Shown here: piece after piece, positions 44,201 through 53,705 of the stretch
Layout of the letters: each line of letters starts with the position of its first letter
Numbering within the stretch: position 1 is the first letter of the stretch
NCBI GenBank assembly: GCA_013003715.1
Contig: JABDIN010000030.1
Span: 41,894 to 105,893 of the forward strand
Reading direction: 5' to 3'
Length of the DNA: 64,000 nt
Source of the DNA: Desulfobacteraceae bacterium
GTDB lineage: Bacteria > Desulfobacterota > Desulfobacteria > Desulfobacterales > Desulfosarcinaceae
Notes under the pieces: generated by a model
Seen by the model: only the letters and a program-made list of their open reading frames with translations
Databases searched by the model: none
What the model was told of the DNA's origin: nothing
Program-made: the position numbers and the translations under genes

Positions 44201-45424
44201 CTATTGTGCGTTTCTATCTTCTTCATAGAGTCCCTGAAGTATTTCATTGTGGGCTTCTATCAGGCCGGGCCGTTGCTCCATTGGCACATCATGGGCATCC
44301 AGGCACCGGTCGAAAACTTCCCCGGCATCCAAATCATCCAGGGTTTCCATGTCTTGCCGGTGCATGATTTTTTCAAGAATCCGCCGGTTTTTAATCCGCC
44401 TGATTTCCAGGTGAGAATCCGATATGGCGTCATTGAGAATATCTTTCAGATTTCCGGATAGCTCTTCACCGGTATAATCGACTTCAAGCCAGGCGTTGCT
44501 CTCATTGGATTTCAACTCCCTGATACGGGTTTGAATCTCGTCAAACGGCCCGGAAATGCGTTCCAGCGCCTGAAAACAAGGGACAGGAACCTCTTTTACG
44601 ACAGGTTTAAGTTTAGTGAATTCGACCAGCATCACCTTTTTCTCCTGGTTTGCCTCCCCGAACCCCATGGGAATGGGAGATCCACTGTAGCGGTAATGTT
44701 CCAGGCCGCCCACCTTTTGTGAGATGTGCAGGTGCCCTAGCGCCAGATACCCGATGCAATCGGGGAATATCTCGCTCCGCACCCGGGCGAGTGACCCCAC
44801 GTACAACTCCCTCACCCCGTCATCTTCCACTATTTTGCCGCCGGCGGCAAAAAGATGGCCCATGGCGACGATGGGCACACCGCCCGATTCTTCTTGCCGT
44901 TCACCGGCCACGGCGCAGACAGACGCATAGTGTTCCTGAATCCCCGCGATCAATTTACGATTTTTCTCATCACTGCTTTCCCCGGGTTCCGCTGTCCGGA
45001 TGTCACGGTCCCGCAAATAAGGAACGGCGCAGACGACAAGTTCGGGGGTACCGGATACACCGTTCAATACCAGCACTTCATCGGCCGGATCACCGGTTAT
45101 CGACCCCACGACATGTACATTCATGTACCGCAGCAGTTCCCTGGGGGCACTGAGAAAAGAGGGGGAGTCGTGATTCCCGGCGGTGACCACCACGTGCCTG
45201 CCGGGCGAATCGGCAACCCGGCAGAGAAACCGGTAGTACAATTCCTGGGCACGATTGCCGGGCACGCTGGTATCAAACACATCGCCGGCAACCAGCAATA
45301 CATTAACACCCTCGGTGTGGATATACTCCGCCAGCCAATGCAAAAACGCTTCCTGTTCATCGTATCGTTTGCGGCCGAATAAGGAGCGGCCGAGGTGCCA
45401 ATCGGATGTATGAAGGATTTTCAT
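44201..45424 (-). CDS. sbcD: Exonuclease SbcCD, subunit D (Mre11-type nuclease)
   Basis: 407 residues of the metallophosphoesterase family. The metal motifs are ILHTSDWHLGRSL, LVAGDVFDTSVPG, VVTAGNHDSPSFL, VAMGHLFAAGG and ALGHLHISQKVGG. It is the nuclease partner of SbcC. I take ATG 45424, since AAAGG lies 9 nt upstream; ATG 45430 gives only 3 nt. The C-terminal capping domain and an acidic tail follow the catalytic part. Confidence 0.95.
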   Translation of the reverse strand: MKILHTSDWHLGRSLFGRKRYDEQEAFLHWLAEYIHTEGVNVLLVAGDVFDTSVPGNRAQELYYRFLCRVADSPGRHVVVTAGNHDSPSFLSAPRELLRYMNVHVVGSITGDPADEVLVLNGVSGTPELVVCAVPYLRDRDIRTAEPGESSDEKNRKLIAGIQEHYASVCAVAGERQEESGGVPIVAMGHLFAAGGKIVEDDGVRELYVGSLARVRSEIFPDCIGYLALGHLHISQKVGGLEHYRYSGSPIPMGFGEANQEKKVMLVEFTKLKPVVKEVPVPCFQALERISGPFDEIQTRIRELKSNESNAWLEVDYTGEELSGNLKDILNDAISDSHLEIRRIKNRRILEKIMHRQDMETLDDLDAGEVFDRCLDAHDVPMEQRPGLIEAHNEILQGLYEEDRNAQ

Positions 45425-45641
45425 GACCATAAACCTTTAAAATTGATTAAATGTGGGTGCAATATGGCCGATGGCGGGATCCTTCGTCAAGCTTGAAGAT
45501 CGACCGGCGAATTCATTGACATTAATTGTACCCTGGAGCTACATATGGAACAATCCGATTGATTGGGAACACCATCTCAAGGTTTTAGGACGTCAACAAC
45601 CTCATTTTTTGAACCACCATCAGACTGAATCGGAGGGGAAA

Positions 45642-47312
45642 ATGCAGCTTGCGGATCGTAAGGTTCTACGCTGGACAGCCTTCCCGGGCATATTGGGCGG
45701 TTTCTTGTTTTTATTCTTTGCCATAAATCTTACGGTACCGTTCTTCCAGCCGATTCACCACCGCACCTTGAACGTCTTCATCCACCTCACCATGTTGTCG
45801 GCAACCTTCGTTTGGCTTACCGGGACATTTCTGTGGGGACAAAACAAGTCTGGAATAATGGGCGCCATCGGTTACTTCGCAGCGGTGGTGGGTCTGATTT
45901 TAATCGGAATCTGGTTTTATATTTCGGATTTTCTTAATATGGCCGGAACCGTTTCCCTGTGGACCGCCTGGGCCAGGATTATATTCATTTGGGGTATCAT
46001 GATGTTCGGCTCAGCCACCCTTCAGGCCGGCCAATTTCCACATCTTGCCATCATCCTCTGGATATTGGGATTCGTACTGGGCCATGCCGGCATGGCGTAC
46101 CAATGGTCGGGGCGACTGTACCTGATCGCTGCCGGAATGATCTGGACTGCTGCCATCTTCTGGTTGAAACCCCGGCCAACTCAAAAGAGAGCGGATGTAC
46201 CTGAAACCGAAGCGGGAAGCGTTGGAAGGCTGGTGTCATTGGATCTGCATAGAGGTCTGATCATGGTAATAATGGCCATCGACCATGCCAGTGCAATGAT
46301 CCGCCGGTCTCATCCTTTCGAATATTGGAATTTTCCCATGCCGGATTACTTCGCCGCACCCGGTCTCTTTCTTACACGCTTTGTCACCCACATTTGTGCA
46401 CCTGGCTTTTTCTTTCTCATGGGTACCGGCATGATCCTGTTTTCGGAATCACGCCGCAAGCTGGGGTGGTCCCATGGTGAAATAGTGTGTCACCTGACCT
46501 TAAGAGGGGCTCTGCTTATATTTTTAGAAATGATACTATGGACGCCAATTCTCCATGGCAAACCCGTGTTTACCTATTTAGGAGTTCTTTTCGGTTTAGG
46601 TGGTGCGATGGTCGTCGGTGCATTTATGATTCGATTTAATCGGATGGTATTGCTGGGATTCGGTGTGGCAGGAGTTATGATCACCCAGTTACCGCCCCAG
46701 TTTATAATGACTATGGGGCAGTATAATAACCCGATTATGATTCTTTTTCTGGTTCCACAAGTATCGGGTGGCTGGGTTAATTATTACCCGGTCCTGCCAT
46801 GGATGAGTATAACGGCCCTGGGCATGTTGTTCGGAAAAGAAATACTGCTACACCCGGATAAAGCATATGGACGGCTGCTAATGACCGGCCTGATCTGCCT
46901 GGCCCTGTTTCCGATCATCCGGTGGCTTGGCGGCTTCGGAAACTTCAGACCCGCTGCCGGGTCAGGGTGGATAAATTTTTTGAATGTGGTCAAATACCCA
47001 CCTAGCCTGGTCTTCACCCTCATCACCTTGGGCTTGAATTTTGTCCTGCTTTATCTGTTGGAAGTAATCCACGGCGTATTGGGAAACTGGCAAAAACCGT
47101 TACTGATTTTTGGAAAGACCGCATTGTTCTTCTACTTTACCCACTGGTATCTCCTGGCGGCCTTCAGCCTGCCCTTCTTTTTCATCAGATCCAACCTGCT
47201 ATGGACCTACCTGGGATGGGCAACGGGCTTATTGATGCTTTATCCCATATGTGCCCGGTACCTTGAATTTAAACTTTCCACAGCCCCAGGCTCGATCTGG
47301 CGCTTAATATAA
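45642..47312 (+). CDS. DUF1624 (HGSNAT-like) integral membrane protein with an extra N-terminal membrane domain
   Basis: About 556 residues and 12-14 hydrophobic segments. The second part contains the DUF1624 / heparan-alpha-glucosaminide N-acetyltransferase-like motif RLVSLDLHRGLIMVIMAIDH (from about residue 200), then FVTHICAPGFFFLMGTGM. The family moves acyl groups across membranes in some cases, but no function is known here. The first 180 residues form an additional five-helix region. The start is ATG 45642, with GGAGGGG 4 nt before; the frame is open upstream but has no signal. It is divergent from sbcCD. Confidence 0.8.
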   Translation: MQLADRKVLRWTAFPGILGGFLFLFFAINLTVPFFQPIHHRTLNVFIHLTMLSATFVWLTGTFLWGQNKSGIMGAIGYFAAVVGLILIGIWFYISDFLNMAGTVSLWTAWARIIFIWGIMMFGSATLQAGQFPHLAIILWILGFVLGHAGMAYQWSGRLYLIAAGMIWTAAIFWLKPRPTQKRADVPETEAGSVGRLVSLDLHRGLIMVIMAIDHASAMIRRSHPFEYWNFPMPDYFAAPGLFLTRFVTHICAPGFFFLMGTGMILFSESRRKLGWSHGEIVCHLTLRGALLIFLEMILWTPILHGKPVFTYLGVLFGLGGAMVVGAFMIRFNRMVLLGFGVAGVMITQLPPQFIMTMGQYNNPIMILFLVPQVSGGWVNYYPVLPWMSITALGMLFGKEILLHPDKAYGRLLMTGLICLALFPIIRWLGGFGNFRPAAGSGWINFLNVVKYPPSLVFTLITLGLNFVLLYLLEVIHGVLGNWQKPLLIFGKTALFFYFTHWYLLAAFSLPFFFIRSNLLWTYLGWATGLLMLYPICARYLEFKLSTAPGSIWRLI

Positions 47313-47440
47313 ATAGTTATCGCCAATAACAGTGACGGTGCCTGTCCCGCCAGGACATGCAATCCCCCTGAACTGATTTTAGACAGTTGATTTTTTAATT
47401 TTCAATAAAAACAGCGCACTAACTTTGCGCACCACGGCTT

Positions 47441-49196
47441 TGGCACTACCAAAACAAGTATCTATCGCTCAATCGAGTTCTTTGATCGTGGGCGGAAGCG
47501 CCACCCGTACCGATTGAAAAACTTTTCCGCACACGCCCTTGCTTTCACTTCGGATGGCAAAGCATTGGCCGTTTTCTTTAATTCTCACTTGCTTGAGCGC
47601 TTTGAGGTCCTGCTTGATATCGGACCACTCAAACCTGTGCTCACTATCGGCCAAGCGCTGATCGAGCTCTTTTCGAAGAACCAGAGCAAGAAAGCTGCAA
47701 AACACATGGCCTGCAATATTGGCATCATTTTGATGGTAAACAGGTCGAGTCTCCAAAAGTGATTTGACATCCCTGAACACACGCTCGACTCGCCACAGTT
47801 CCTTGTACTTGAGAGCAACCTGGTCGGCGGGCAGATCCGTGTTCGTTGTGAGCACCCACTTGCCATCAAAACGCGCTTCGGCTTTGATTTTAGCCGGATC
47901 GATGCGGGCACTGTCTTTGGCCAGCTTAAGATACTTGCGATAGCCTTTATTGCCGACCAGCGCCTTGGGGCCTTTTTTCAACTGCCGCTTCAAAGATTCG
48001 ATGATCGCTTGCCGGTCGGCGGTATCCTTGCGTGCCTGGCGTTGATTCAAGCAAACGATATAGCGGGTATCTTCGTGAACCACTTCTTTAACCATCAATG
48101 GTGCCGGTTTGCGACGGTCGGCGCTTTCCGGATATACTTCGGTGTATCTTCCTGCGCGGGTGAGGATCTGGCCATTGATCTTTTTCACCCGCCGCATGCG
48201 TGTGCCCAGGATATACGGCATCTGGTCTTCATCGAGCTTTTCCAGTGTATCGGCGCTAATCATTCCACGATCGGCAACGATGCAAAATTTACCGATACCA
48301 AAGCGGCTTCTCAACCGCTCAACCTGCGGCATAAGGGTGGTAACATCCGTGGTATTGCCCGGCCACATCTCACAGCAAATAGGTCTTCCATTATCGTCGA
48401 GCACGGCACCGACGACCATCTGGTGCAAATCCGGCCGGTGATCCTTGCTAAAGCCCCTGCGGCCAAAATAATCCCCGCCTTTACCTTCGAAGTAAATCGA
48501 GGTGGTATCAAAGAAAACCAAGTCCAGTTTGGAGAACAAGTCTCGATTGTGAAAGAACAGCATTTCCTCGATCAGATCTTTGTTGCGCCGGGGAGCCAAA
48601 CCAGTCGTTTGCTTGTGCTCTGGCAACTCTTCACCCAAAAAGGACATGGCACGATACAGGTGATGCAGTTCCAGCTCATTTGTTCCCGGGATCAAATAAT
48701 CCCTTTTCCATTTTTCGCAGAACCGATCCGATCCGGATACCATCAAGCGATGCAAAACGGTCAGAAAAATCGCCCGCTCGACGTCAAATTCAAATTTGCG
48801 ACCGACCAGCAATTTTTTGATGCAGGCTTCAATGCCGCATTGCTTCCACAATCGATCAAATATCAATGTAGGACCAATGGAAAGGGCGTCAGCGCTGACG
48901 TCACTATTGCCGGACAAAATCATCAGCGCCTTTTCGGAAAACCGGCTAAGCGAGCGGACCAACGTCTCTACCCGCCCTTTGTCCTGAAGCTTGTCCATGC
49001 GTCCGACGGTGGCAATCACACGTTGTTTGACCTTGCCCTTTTCTTTTCTGTTTTCAACGATCTGCAGATATTGGTACTTGCCGGACTTTTTTACGCGTGC
49101 AAACATCGGGGAGCCTCCTTTGAATTGAGGACATCCCCAATATATACCCTAAAACTATATATATCAATACTAATATGTAATTTCTGTGGCACTACC
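47441..49196 (-). mobile_element. IS1634-type insertion sequence (ends uncertain)
   Basis: The transposase gene is flanked by TGGCACTACC at 47441-47450 and again, in the same orientation, at 49187-49196. I could not find a clear long terminal inverted repeat, so these 10-mers mark only the approximate limits. They could be a direct repeat made on insertion or part of degenerate ends. Confidence 0.5.
47469..49106 (-). CDS. IS1634-family transposase (IS4 superfamily)
   Basis: 545 residues. The N-terminus FARVKKSGKYQYLQIVENRK and VKQRVIATVGRMDKL is characteristic of IS1634. The DDE core includes VFFDTTSIYFEGKGGDYFG, FCIVADRGMISADTLEKL and, near the end, KYKELWRVERVFRDVKSLLETRPVYH (the YREK-like motif with the glutamate). 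The frame is intact, so the element could be active. GGAGG lies 7 nt before the ATG. The element splits no recognisable gene. Confidence 0.93.
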   Translation of the reverse strand: MFARVKKSGKYQYLQIVENRKEKGKVKQRVIATVGRMDKLQDKGRVETLVRSLSRFSEKALMILSGNSDVSADALSIGPTLIFDRLWKQCGIEACIKKLLVGRKFEFDVERAIFLTVLHRLMVSGSDRFCEKWKRDYLIPGTNELELHHLYRAMSFLGEELPEHKQTTGLAPRRNKDLIEEMLFFHNRDLFSKLDLVFFDTTSIYFEGKGGDYFGRRGFSKDHRPDLHQMVVGAVLDDNGRPICCEMWPGNTTDVTTLMPQVERLRSRFGIGKFCIVADRGMISADTLEKLDEDQMPYILGTRMRRVKKINGQILTRAGRYTEVYPESADRRKPAPLMVKEVVHEDTRYIVCLNQRQARKDTADRQAIIESLKRQLKKGPKALVGNKGYRKYLKLAKDSARIDPAKIKAEARFDGKWVLTTNTDLPADQVALKYKELWRVERVFRDVKSLLETRPVYHQNDANIAGHVFCSFLALVLRKELDQRLADSEHRFEWSDIKQDLKALKQVRIKENGQCFAIRSESKGVCGKVFQSVRVALPPTIKELD

Positions 49197-49516
49197 TTTT
49201 GAAGCTTTACTACAATCGGCCACTGTAATTTCGGTAACTTACAACCGAAGTGAGTAATTTGCTGTCTAACTTAAGCCTGAAGGTAACAGGGTTGTGGCTT
49301 GACAAATGGCCATTGCTGTGCTCTTTTTCTCCAGAGTTCAGCGATGACAAAGCGAATACTCACCGTTCATTCCCCTCCAATATATATTAAGTATCCCGGA
49401 TTCAAACCGGGTTAACTATACATGTTCAAAAGTGATAATGTCTGTACTATTGGCTGGTATAACGTTTAATCTGTTTTACAATTCGTTTTCCCCGACCAAA
49501 CCAAGGAGGAGTCGTC
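49197..49516. other. Intergenic region right of the insertion sequence
   Basis: 320 nt without a supported gene. It has a CCCGG/CCGGG hairpin near 49396-49412 and an AT-rich stretch before the lipoprotein gene. TTGACA occurs at 49298 but lacks a good -10. The lipoprotein ribosome site AAGGAGGAG lies at the right end. Confidence 0.5.
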
Positions 49517-49945
49517 ATGGAGAAGGCAAAACACATTTCAACATTGGGTTGGTTGTTCCTGATCATCGCCGGCATGACATTGGCCGGGTGTGCGGGATCG
49601 CAACCCAAACCCGGCGAGGTTTTTCCCTGCGTCGCCGACGGGAAATTGGACAAAGAGATCGCATCCGAAGCTGAACTGACTGATTTTTCCTGCGTCTTCA
49701 AAAAATTCGAGGGCAGCGATGTCGTGCATTTCACGGTTGGTGTGAAAAATGTCAGTGATCAGCCCCAACGTTTCAGGGTGAATATCTTCCTGGACAATGG
49801 CAAGGCCGTTGGCGGGCTTATACCCAGAAAGTTGAACAATGGGCTGGTAGCGCCCGGTCAGGGCCAATCGTTTACCTATCCGGTAACCGGCATGACAACA
49901 AAACCAAAGGGCATCACACTGATAATTCGGACCATGAGCCAATAA
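49517..49945 (+). CDS. Small lipoprotein of unknown function (YcfL/DUF1425-like)
   Basis: 142 residues. A lipoprotein signal (residues 1-24) ends in the lipobox LAGC (Cys 25). The mature part is beta-rich: HFTVGVKNVSDQPQRFRVNI, then LVAPGQGQSFTYPVTGMTTK. It is reminiscent of YcfL/DUF1425 proteins, which form an Ig-like fold; this assignment is tentative. AAGGAGGAG precedes the ATG. It is 46 nt upstream of the TAXI binding-protein gene and may be co-transcribed with it. Confidence 0.65.
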   Translation: MEKAKHISTLGWLFLIIAGMTLAGCAGSQPKPGEVFPCVADGKLDKEIASEAELTDFSCVFKKFEGSDVVHFTVGVKNVSDQPQRFRVNIFLDNGKAVGGLIPRKLNNGLVAPGQGQSFTYPVTGMTTKPKGITLIIRTMSQ

Positions 49946-49991
49946 ACACCATCGCTGTTTTTCTTCACAACCAATCAGGGAGGTAATCCTA

Positions 49992-50957
49992 ATGAAACGT
50001 ACAATCCTACTGGTTTCGATTTGCATTCTCGTGCTGGCGGCAGGTGTCGCGACAGCAAAGACCACCTTCATCAGCATTGGCACCGGCGGTACCGGCGGCA
50101 TCTACTATCCCTACGGCGGCGGTGTCGCCGAAATCTGGTCCAAATACGTTCCCGGTATCAAGGCCGTTGCTGAAGTGACCGGCGCCAGCGTGGAAAATGT
50201 CAAACTCGCCCACAAGGGGGAAACCGTGATCGGTGAGGTCATGGGCGATGTGGCCGTCGCCGGCTATCAGGGGCTCTCCAAATTTAAAGGTAAAAAACAC
50301 GACGTACTGGGCATGGCCATCATGTACCCCAACCTCTTGCAAATGGTGGCGTTGAAAAAAAGCGGCATTACCGATATCGAGCAGGTCGCCGGGAAGAATA
50401 TCAGCACCGGCAGCCCGGGCAGCGGTACCAACTTCATGGCCGAAGCCGTTCTCAACGCCTTGGGAATACCCAAGGATAAGTATAAAGACAGCCGTCTCTC
50501 CTTTACGGAAAGCGCCAATGCCCTGCGTGACGGGACCATTACCGTCGGCGCCTGGTCGGTGGGACCGGGCACCAGCTCGATCCTGGATCTGGCCACCACC
50601 CATGAGGTTGAGGTTATCGGGTTCACCCCGGAACAGACGGATAAAATTCTGGCCGCCAATGACACCTATTCGGCCGTTGATCTGGCCGGCGGCGTCTACC
50701 GGGGGGTCGACAATCCCGTTTCCACCATCGGTGTCTGGAACGTGATGATATGTCAGGCATCCCTCGACACCGACCTGGTCTATAACCTGGTGAAGGCATT
50801 GTATGAGCACAATGATTACCTGATGAAAATTCATCCGTCAGCCGCCTATACCACCCCGGAGAATGCGGTCAAATACTGTCCGATTCCGCTGCACCCGGGC
50901 ACCATTAAGTATTTGAAGGAAAGAGGCATCGAAGTTCCTTCGAATTTGATGCCATAA
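49992..50957 (+). CDS. TAXI-family TRAP transporter solute-binding protein
   Basis: 321 residues with a signal peptide (about 1-22) and a TAXI fold. Signatures: ISIGTGGTGGIYYPYGGGVAE at the mature N-terminus, EVTGASVENVKLA, GKNISTGSPGSGTN and ALYEHNDYLMKIHPSA. TAXI proteins deliver solutes such as glutamate or dicarboxylates to a fused 4TM/12TM permease, encoded here two genes downstream. GGGAGG precedes the ATG. A foldback repeat separates it from the rest of its operon. Confidence 0.93.
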   Translation: MKRTILLVSICILVLAAGVATAKTTFISIGTGGTGGIYYPYGGGVAEIWSKYVPGIKAVAEVTGASVENVKLAHKGETVIGEVMGDVAVAGYQGLSKFKGKKHDVLGMAIMYPNLLQMVALKKSGITDIEQVAGKNISTGSPGSGTNFMAEAVLNALGIPKDKYKDSRLSFTESANALRDGTITVGAWSVGPGTSSILDLATTHEVEVIGFTPEQTDKILAANDTYSAVDLAGGVYRGVDNPVSTIGVWNVMICQASLDTDLVYNLVKALYEHNDYLMKIHPSAAYTTPENAVKYCPIPLHPGTIKYLKERGIEVPSNLMP

Positions 50958-50960
50958 TCT

Positions 50961-51123
50961 TAGGGCTCGCGAAAAAATAACTTAACATTTTCGAGGGCCA
51001 ATCATCCCATTCAACGGCGTTGCGAAAATACGAAATAGGTAAACTATTCCTTCATTTTCGCGCCTTGCTGACTGGGTGCGTGATCAACGAAAATTTGTCA
51101 ATTTATTTTTACGCGAACCCTTA
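50961..51123. mobile_element. 163-bp TA-bounded foldback repeat, copy B
   Basis: An imperfect palindrome bounded by TA, with ends GGGCTCGCGAAAAAATAA on the left and TTATTTTTACGCGAACCC on the right. The two halves match each other in reverse complement around CATTTTCG, CCCA and GCGAAAAT. Its reverse complement matches 53888-54050 along the whole 163 nt with scattered changes. It contains no gene. It lies between the TAXI binding-protein gene and the DUF1850 gene. Confidence 0.78.
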
Positions 51124-51130
51124 GGGTGAT

Positions 51131-51742
51131 ATGAAGACGATGACCGGGCCATGGCTTTTTACCGTATACGGCGTCTGCGGCCTGGTCATCCTCCTGATAC
51201 TCACCGGCATGCTGGTTCCCGGCGGATTGGAGTTGTGGGTTATGCCGGTGAAAGGCGGGCCGCCGCTTCTGGTCCTGCCCCTGGAACCGGGAGAGCGATT
51301 CACCATCCACTACAATCATTCAGTGGAGAATTCACCGATCTGGGAAACACACAGCCTCGACGCAAGCGGACGGATCTTCATCGAGGAGGAGCAATATCTC
51401 AAATTCGGCGCCGGCATGGGGAAAATGCCGGGTGTCGGGCGGCTGGTCATGCGCGGTCCCTACGAAGTGATCGAGGAGATGCACCAGCCCACCGGCGATT
51501 TTATCCTGCGGATCGGCAGCCCGGGGGTTGATCACACCATCATATGGCGGGACACCCGTACCAACTTGTCAAATATAGCGCCGCACACCGCCGTGCAATT
51601 CACCGGACACCAGGTCTGCCTGATCACCCGGATGTGGCGGTGGGTGACCGGTTACCCCGGTTTACAACAGGCCGTGCAACCTTCAACATTACCTATCCTA
51701 TCCTTCATGCGGAAAAACAAAAATGACCGATACCGGCAATAA
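51131..51742 (+). CDS. DUF1850 domain protein associated with TAXI-TRAP transport
   Basis: 203 residues. One N-terminal membrane segment (about 8-28) is followed by a DUF1850 domain: RFTIHYNHSVENSPIWETH, MGKMPGVGRLVMRGPYEVI and LRIGSPGVDHTI. Its function is unknown. It regularly sits between TAXI binding-protein and fused permease genes, as here. The ribosome site is weak (GGGTGAT) and begins at the edge of repeat copy B. The last 20 nt overlap the permease gene. Confidence 0.85.
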   Translation: MKTMTGPWLFTVYGVCGLVILLILTGMLVPGGLELWVMPVKGGPPLLVLPLEPGERFTIHYNHSVENSPIWETHSLDASGRIFIEEEQYLKFGAGMGKMPGVGRLVMRGPYEVIEEMHQPTGDFILRIGSPGVDHTIIWRDTRTNLSNIAPHTAVQFTGHQVCLITRMWRWVTGYPGLQQAVQPSTLPILSFMRKNKNDRYRQ

Positions 51743-53705
51743 ACAGGAAAAATCCGGACCGCATTCGGTCCTCGTATCCGCAACGGCCAGGACCGTCATG
51801 GTTGTGGCGGTGAGCCTGAGCTTATATCAACTCTATACCGCGGGCTTTACGGCTCTCACAGCCCTGATACAAAGATCCATCCACCTCGGTGCCATTTTAA
51901 CCCTGACCTTTCTGCTGCGACCCCCGTTCAAAAATGCCCGCAAGGACAGATGGAATATTTGGGTCGGCCTGGACTGGCTGCTGCTCGCAGCCGGTATCTA
52001 TTGCACCACGTACATCTGCATCAATCTGACCGCCATTTTTGAACGTCAGGGAGACTGGCTGCGGCAGGATCTGGTGGTGAGCATCATCGGCACCCTACTG
52101 GTCCTGGAAGCCTGCCGACGGGTCATCGGCACTATCATGACCGGCATCTGCCTTACGGCCATTTTGTATGCCATGTTCGGCCCCTACATGCCGGAGCTGA
52201 TCATCCACAAAGGCTACAGCATCGAACGGATCACCACCACCTTATGGCTCACCACCGAAGGCATATTCGGCCTGCCCATCGGCGTTGCCAGCACATTCGT
52301 GTTTGTGTTCGTCTTGTTCGGCGCCTTCCTCGAGACCACCGGCGGCGGTAATTTTTTCATCGACTTCGCCTACGCCCTCACCGGGCAGTTTTCAGGAGGA
52401 CCCGCCAAGACATCGGTTGTTGCATCGGGCTTTATGGGATCGGTTTCCGGATCGGCAGTGGGCAATGTGGTGGCGACGGGGTCATTTACCATCCCCATGA
52501 TGAAAAAGGTGGGATATCGTCCCCATGTGGCCGGCGCCATCGAGGCCGCCGCCTCCACAGGGGGGCAGTTGATGCCGCCCATCATGGGTGCCGGGGCCTT
52601 TTTAATGGCCGAATTCACCAATACCAGCTATCTCACCATTATCAAGGTCGCCCTGGTTCCGGCCATCATGTACTATATCACTGTATTGTTCTTCGTCCAC
52701 TTCGAAGCCAAGAAATTCGGTCTTGAGGGCCAGCCCAAAGAAAACCTGCCTCAGGTGTTGACCGTCATTAAGGAAGGGCTTCACTTCATCATCCCGGTCT
52801 TGATCCTGATTTACGTATTGGTGTCCAATTATTCTCCCATGATGGCCGGTTTCGTGGCGGTGGTCAGTACCGTGGCCGCCAGCCTGGCCGCCAATTCCAT
52901 TCGCTGGGCGATCACCGGATCACCGGTGGCCGGGGGCGGTTCCCAACCGATTGGATTCGGACGATTCGCCATCATGGAATCACGGCTGATCGTTGAGGCA
53001 CTTGAAAAAGGCGCCCGGAACGCCGTCATGGTTTCCGTGGCCTGTGCCGCAGCCGGCATCATTGTGGGCATGGTTACCCTGACCGGCATGGGGCTCAAAT
53101 TCTCAAGTCTTGTGCTCGAGTTGAGTTTCGGCATCAAGGCGCTGGCCATCCTGCTCATCGGTGCCGCCTCCCTGGTGCTCGGCATGGGCCTGCCGGTGAC
53201 CGCCAGTTACATTGTGCTGGCCACGCTGGCCGGGCCGGCGCTTCTCGACATGGGCGTTCCCCTGCTCGTGTCCCACATGATCGTATTCTGGTATTCCCAG
53301 GATGCGAATGTCACGCCGCCGGTGAGTCTGGCCAGTTTTGCCGGGGCAGGTGTGGCCGGCGCCAATCCCATGCGAACTGCCTTCACTTCGTGGAAACTCG
53401 CCAAGGGACTTTATATCATCCCCATCATCATGGCGTATCGCCCCCTGTTGGGCATGGGCAGTACCTATGAGCTGTTCCACTGGCAGGTGGGATGGATCAT
53501 GCTCACCACTACCCTGGGTCTGGTCGCTTTTGCGGCAGCCCTGGAACGCTATTTATTCGGTAAAACCACCTGGCCGGAGACCATCCTGCTCTGGCTGGCA
53601 GCCGCCGGACTGTTCTGGCCCACATATTGGGCTGATGTCACCGGATTTATCGTGTTTGGCGTAGTAGTTCTCCTGCAGAAGACAACGCCTGCGCAGCATG
53701 GATAA
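51723..53705 (+). CDS. TRAP transporter fused permease (DctQ-DctM type, TAXI system)
   Basis: 660 residues with about 16-18 hydrophobic segments. The N-terminal quarter is DctQ-like, and the rest is DctM-like, with SGFMGSVSGSAVGNVVATGS, FTIPMMKKVGYRPHVAGAIEA, ASTGGQLMPPIMGAGAFLMAEF and GLPVTASYIVLATLAGP. This is the usual permease for TAXI binding proteins. It overlaps the DUF1850 gene by 20 nt, so translation is coupled. Confidence 0.94.
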   Translation: MTDTGNKQEKSGPHSVLVSATARTVMVVAVSLSLYQLYTAGFTALTALIQRSIHLGAILTLTFLLRPPFKNARKDRWNIWVGLDWLLLAAGIYCTTYICINLTAIFERQGDWLRQDLVVSIIGTLLVLEACRRVIGTIMTGICLTAILYAMFGPYMPELIIHKGYSIERITTTLWLTTEGIFGLPIGVASTFVFVFVLFGAFLETTGGGNFFIDFAYALTGQFSGGPAKTSVVASGFMGSVSGSAVGNVVATGSFTIPMMKKVGYRPHVAGAIEAAASTGGQLMPPIMGAGAFLMAEFTNTSYLTIIKVALVPAIMYYITVLFFVHFEAKKFGLEGQPKENLPQVLTVIKEGLHFIIPVLILIYVLVSNYSPMMAGFVAVVSTVAASLAANSIRWAITGSPVAGGGSQPIGFGRFAIMESRLIVEALEKGARNAVMVSVACAAAGIIVGMVTLTGMGLKFSSLVLELSFGIKALAILLIGAASLVLGMGLPVTASYIVLATLAGPALLDMGVPLLVSHMIVFWYSQDANVTPPVSLASFAGAGVAGANPMRTAFTSWKLAKGLYIIPIIMAYRPLLGMGSTYELFHWQVGWIMLTTTLGLVAFAAALERYLFGKTTWPETILLWLAAAGLFWPTYWADVTGFIVFGVVVLLQKTTPAQHG

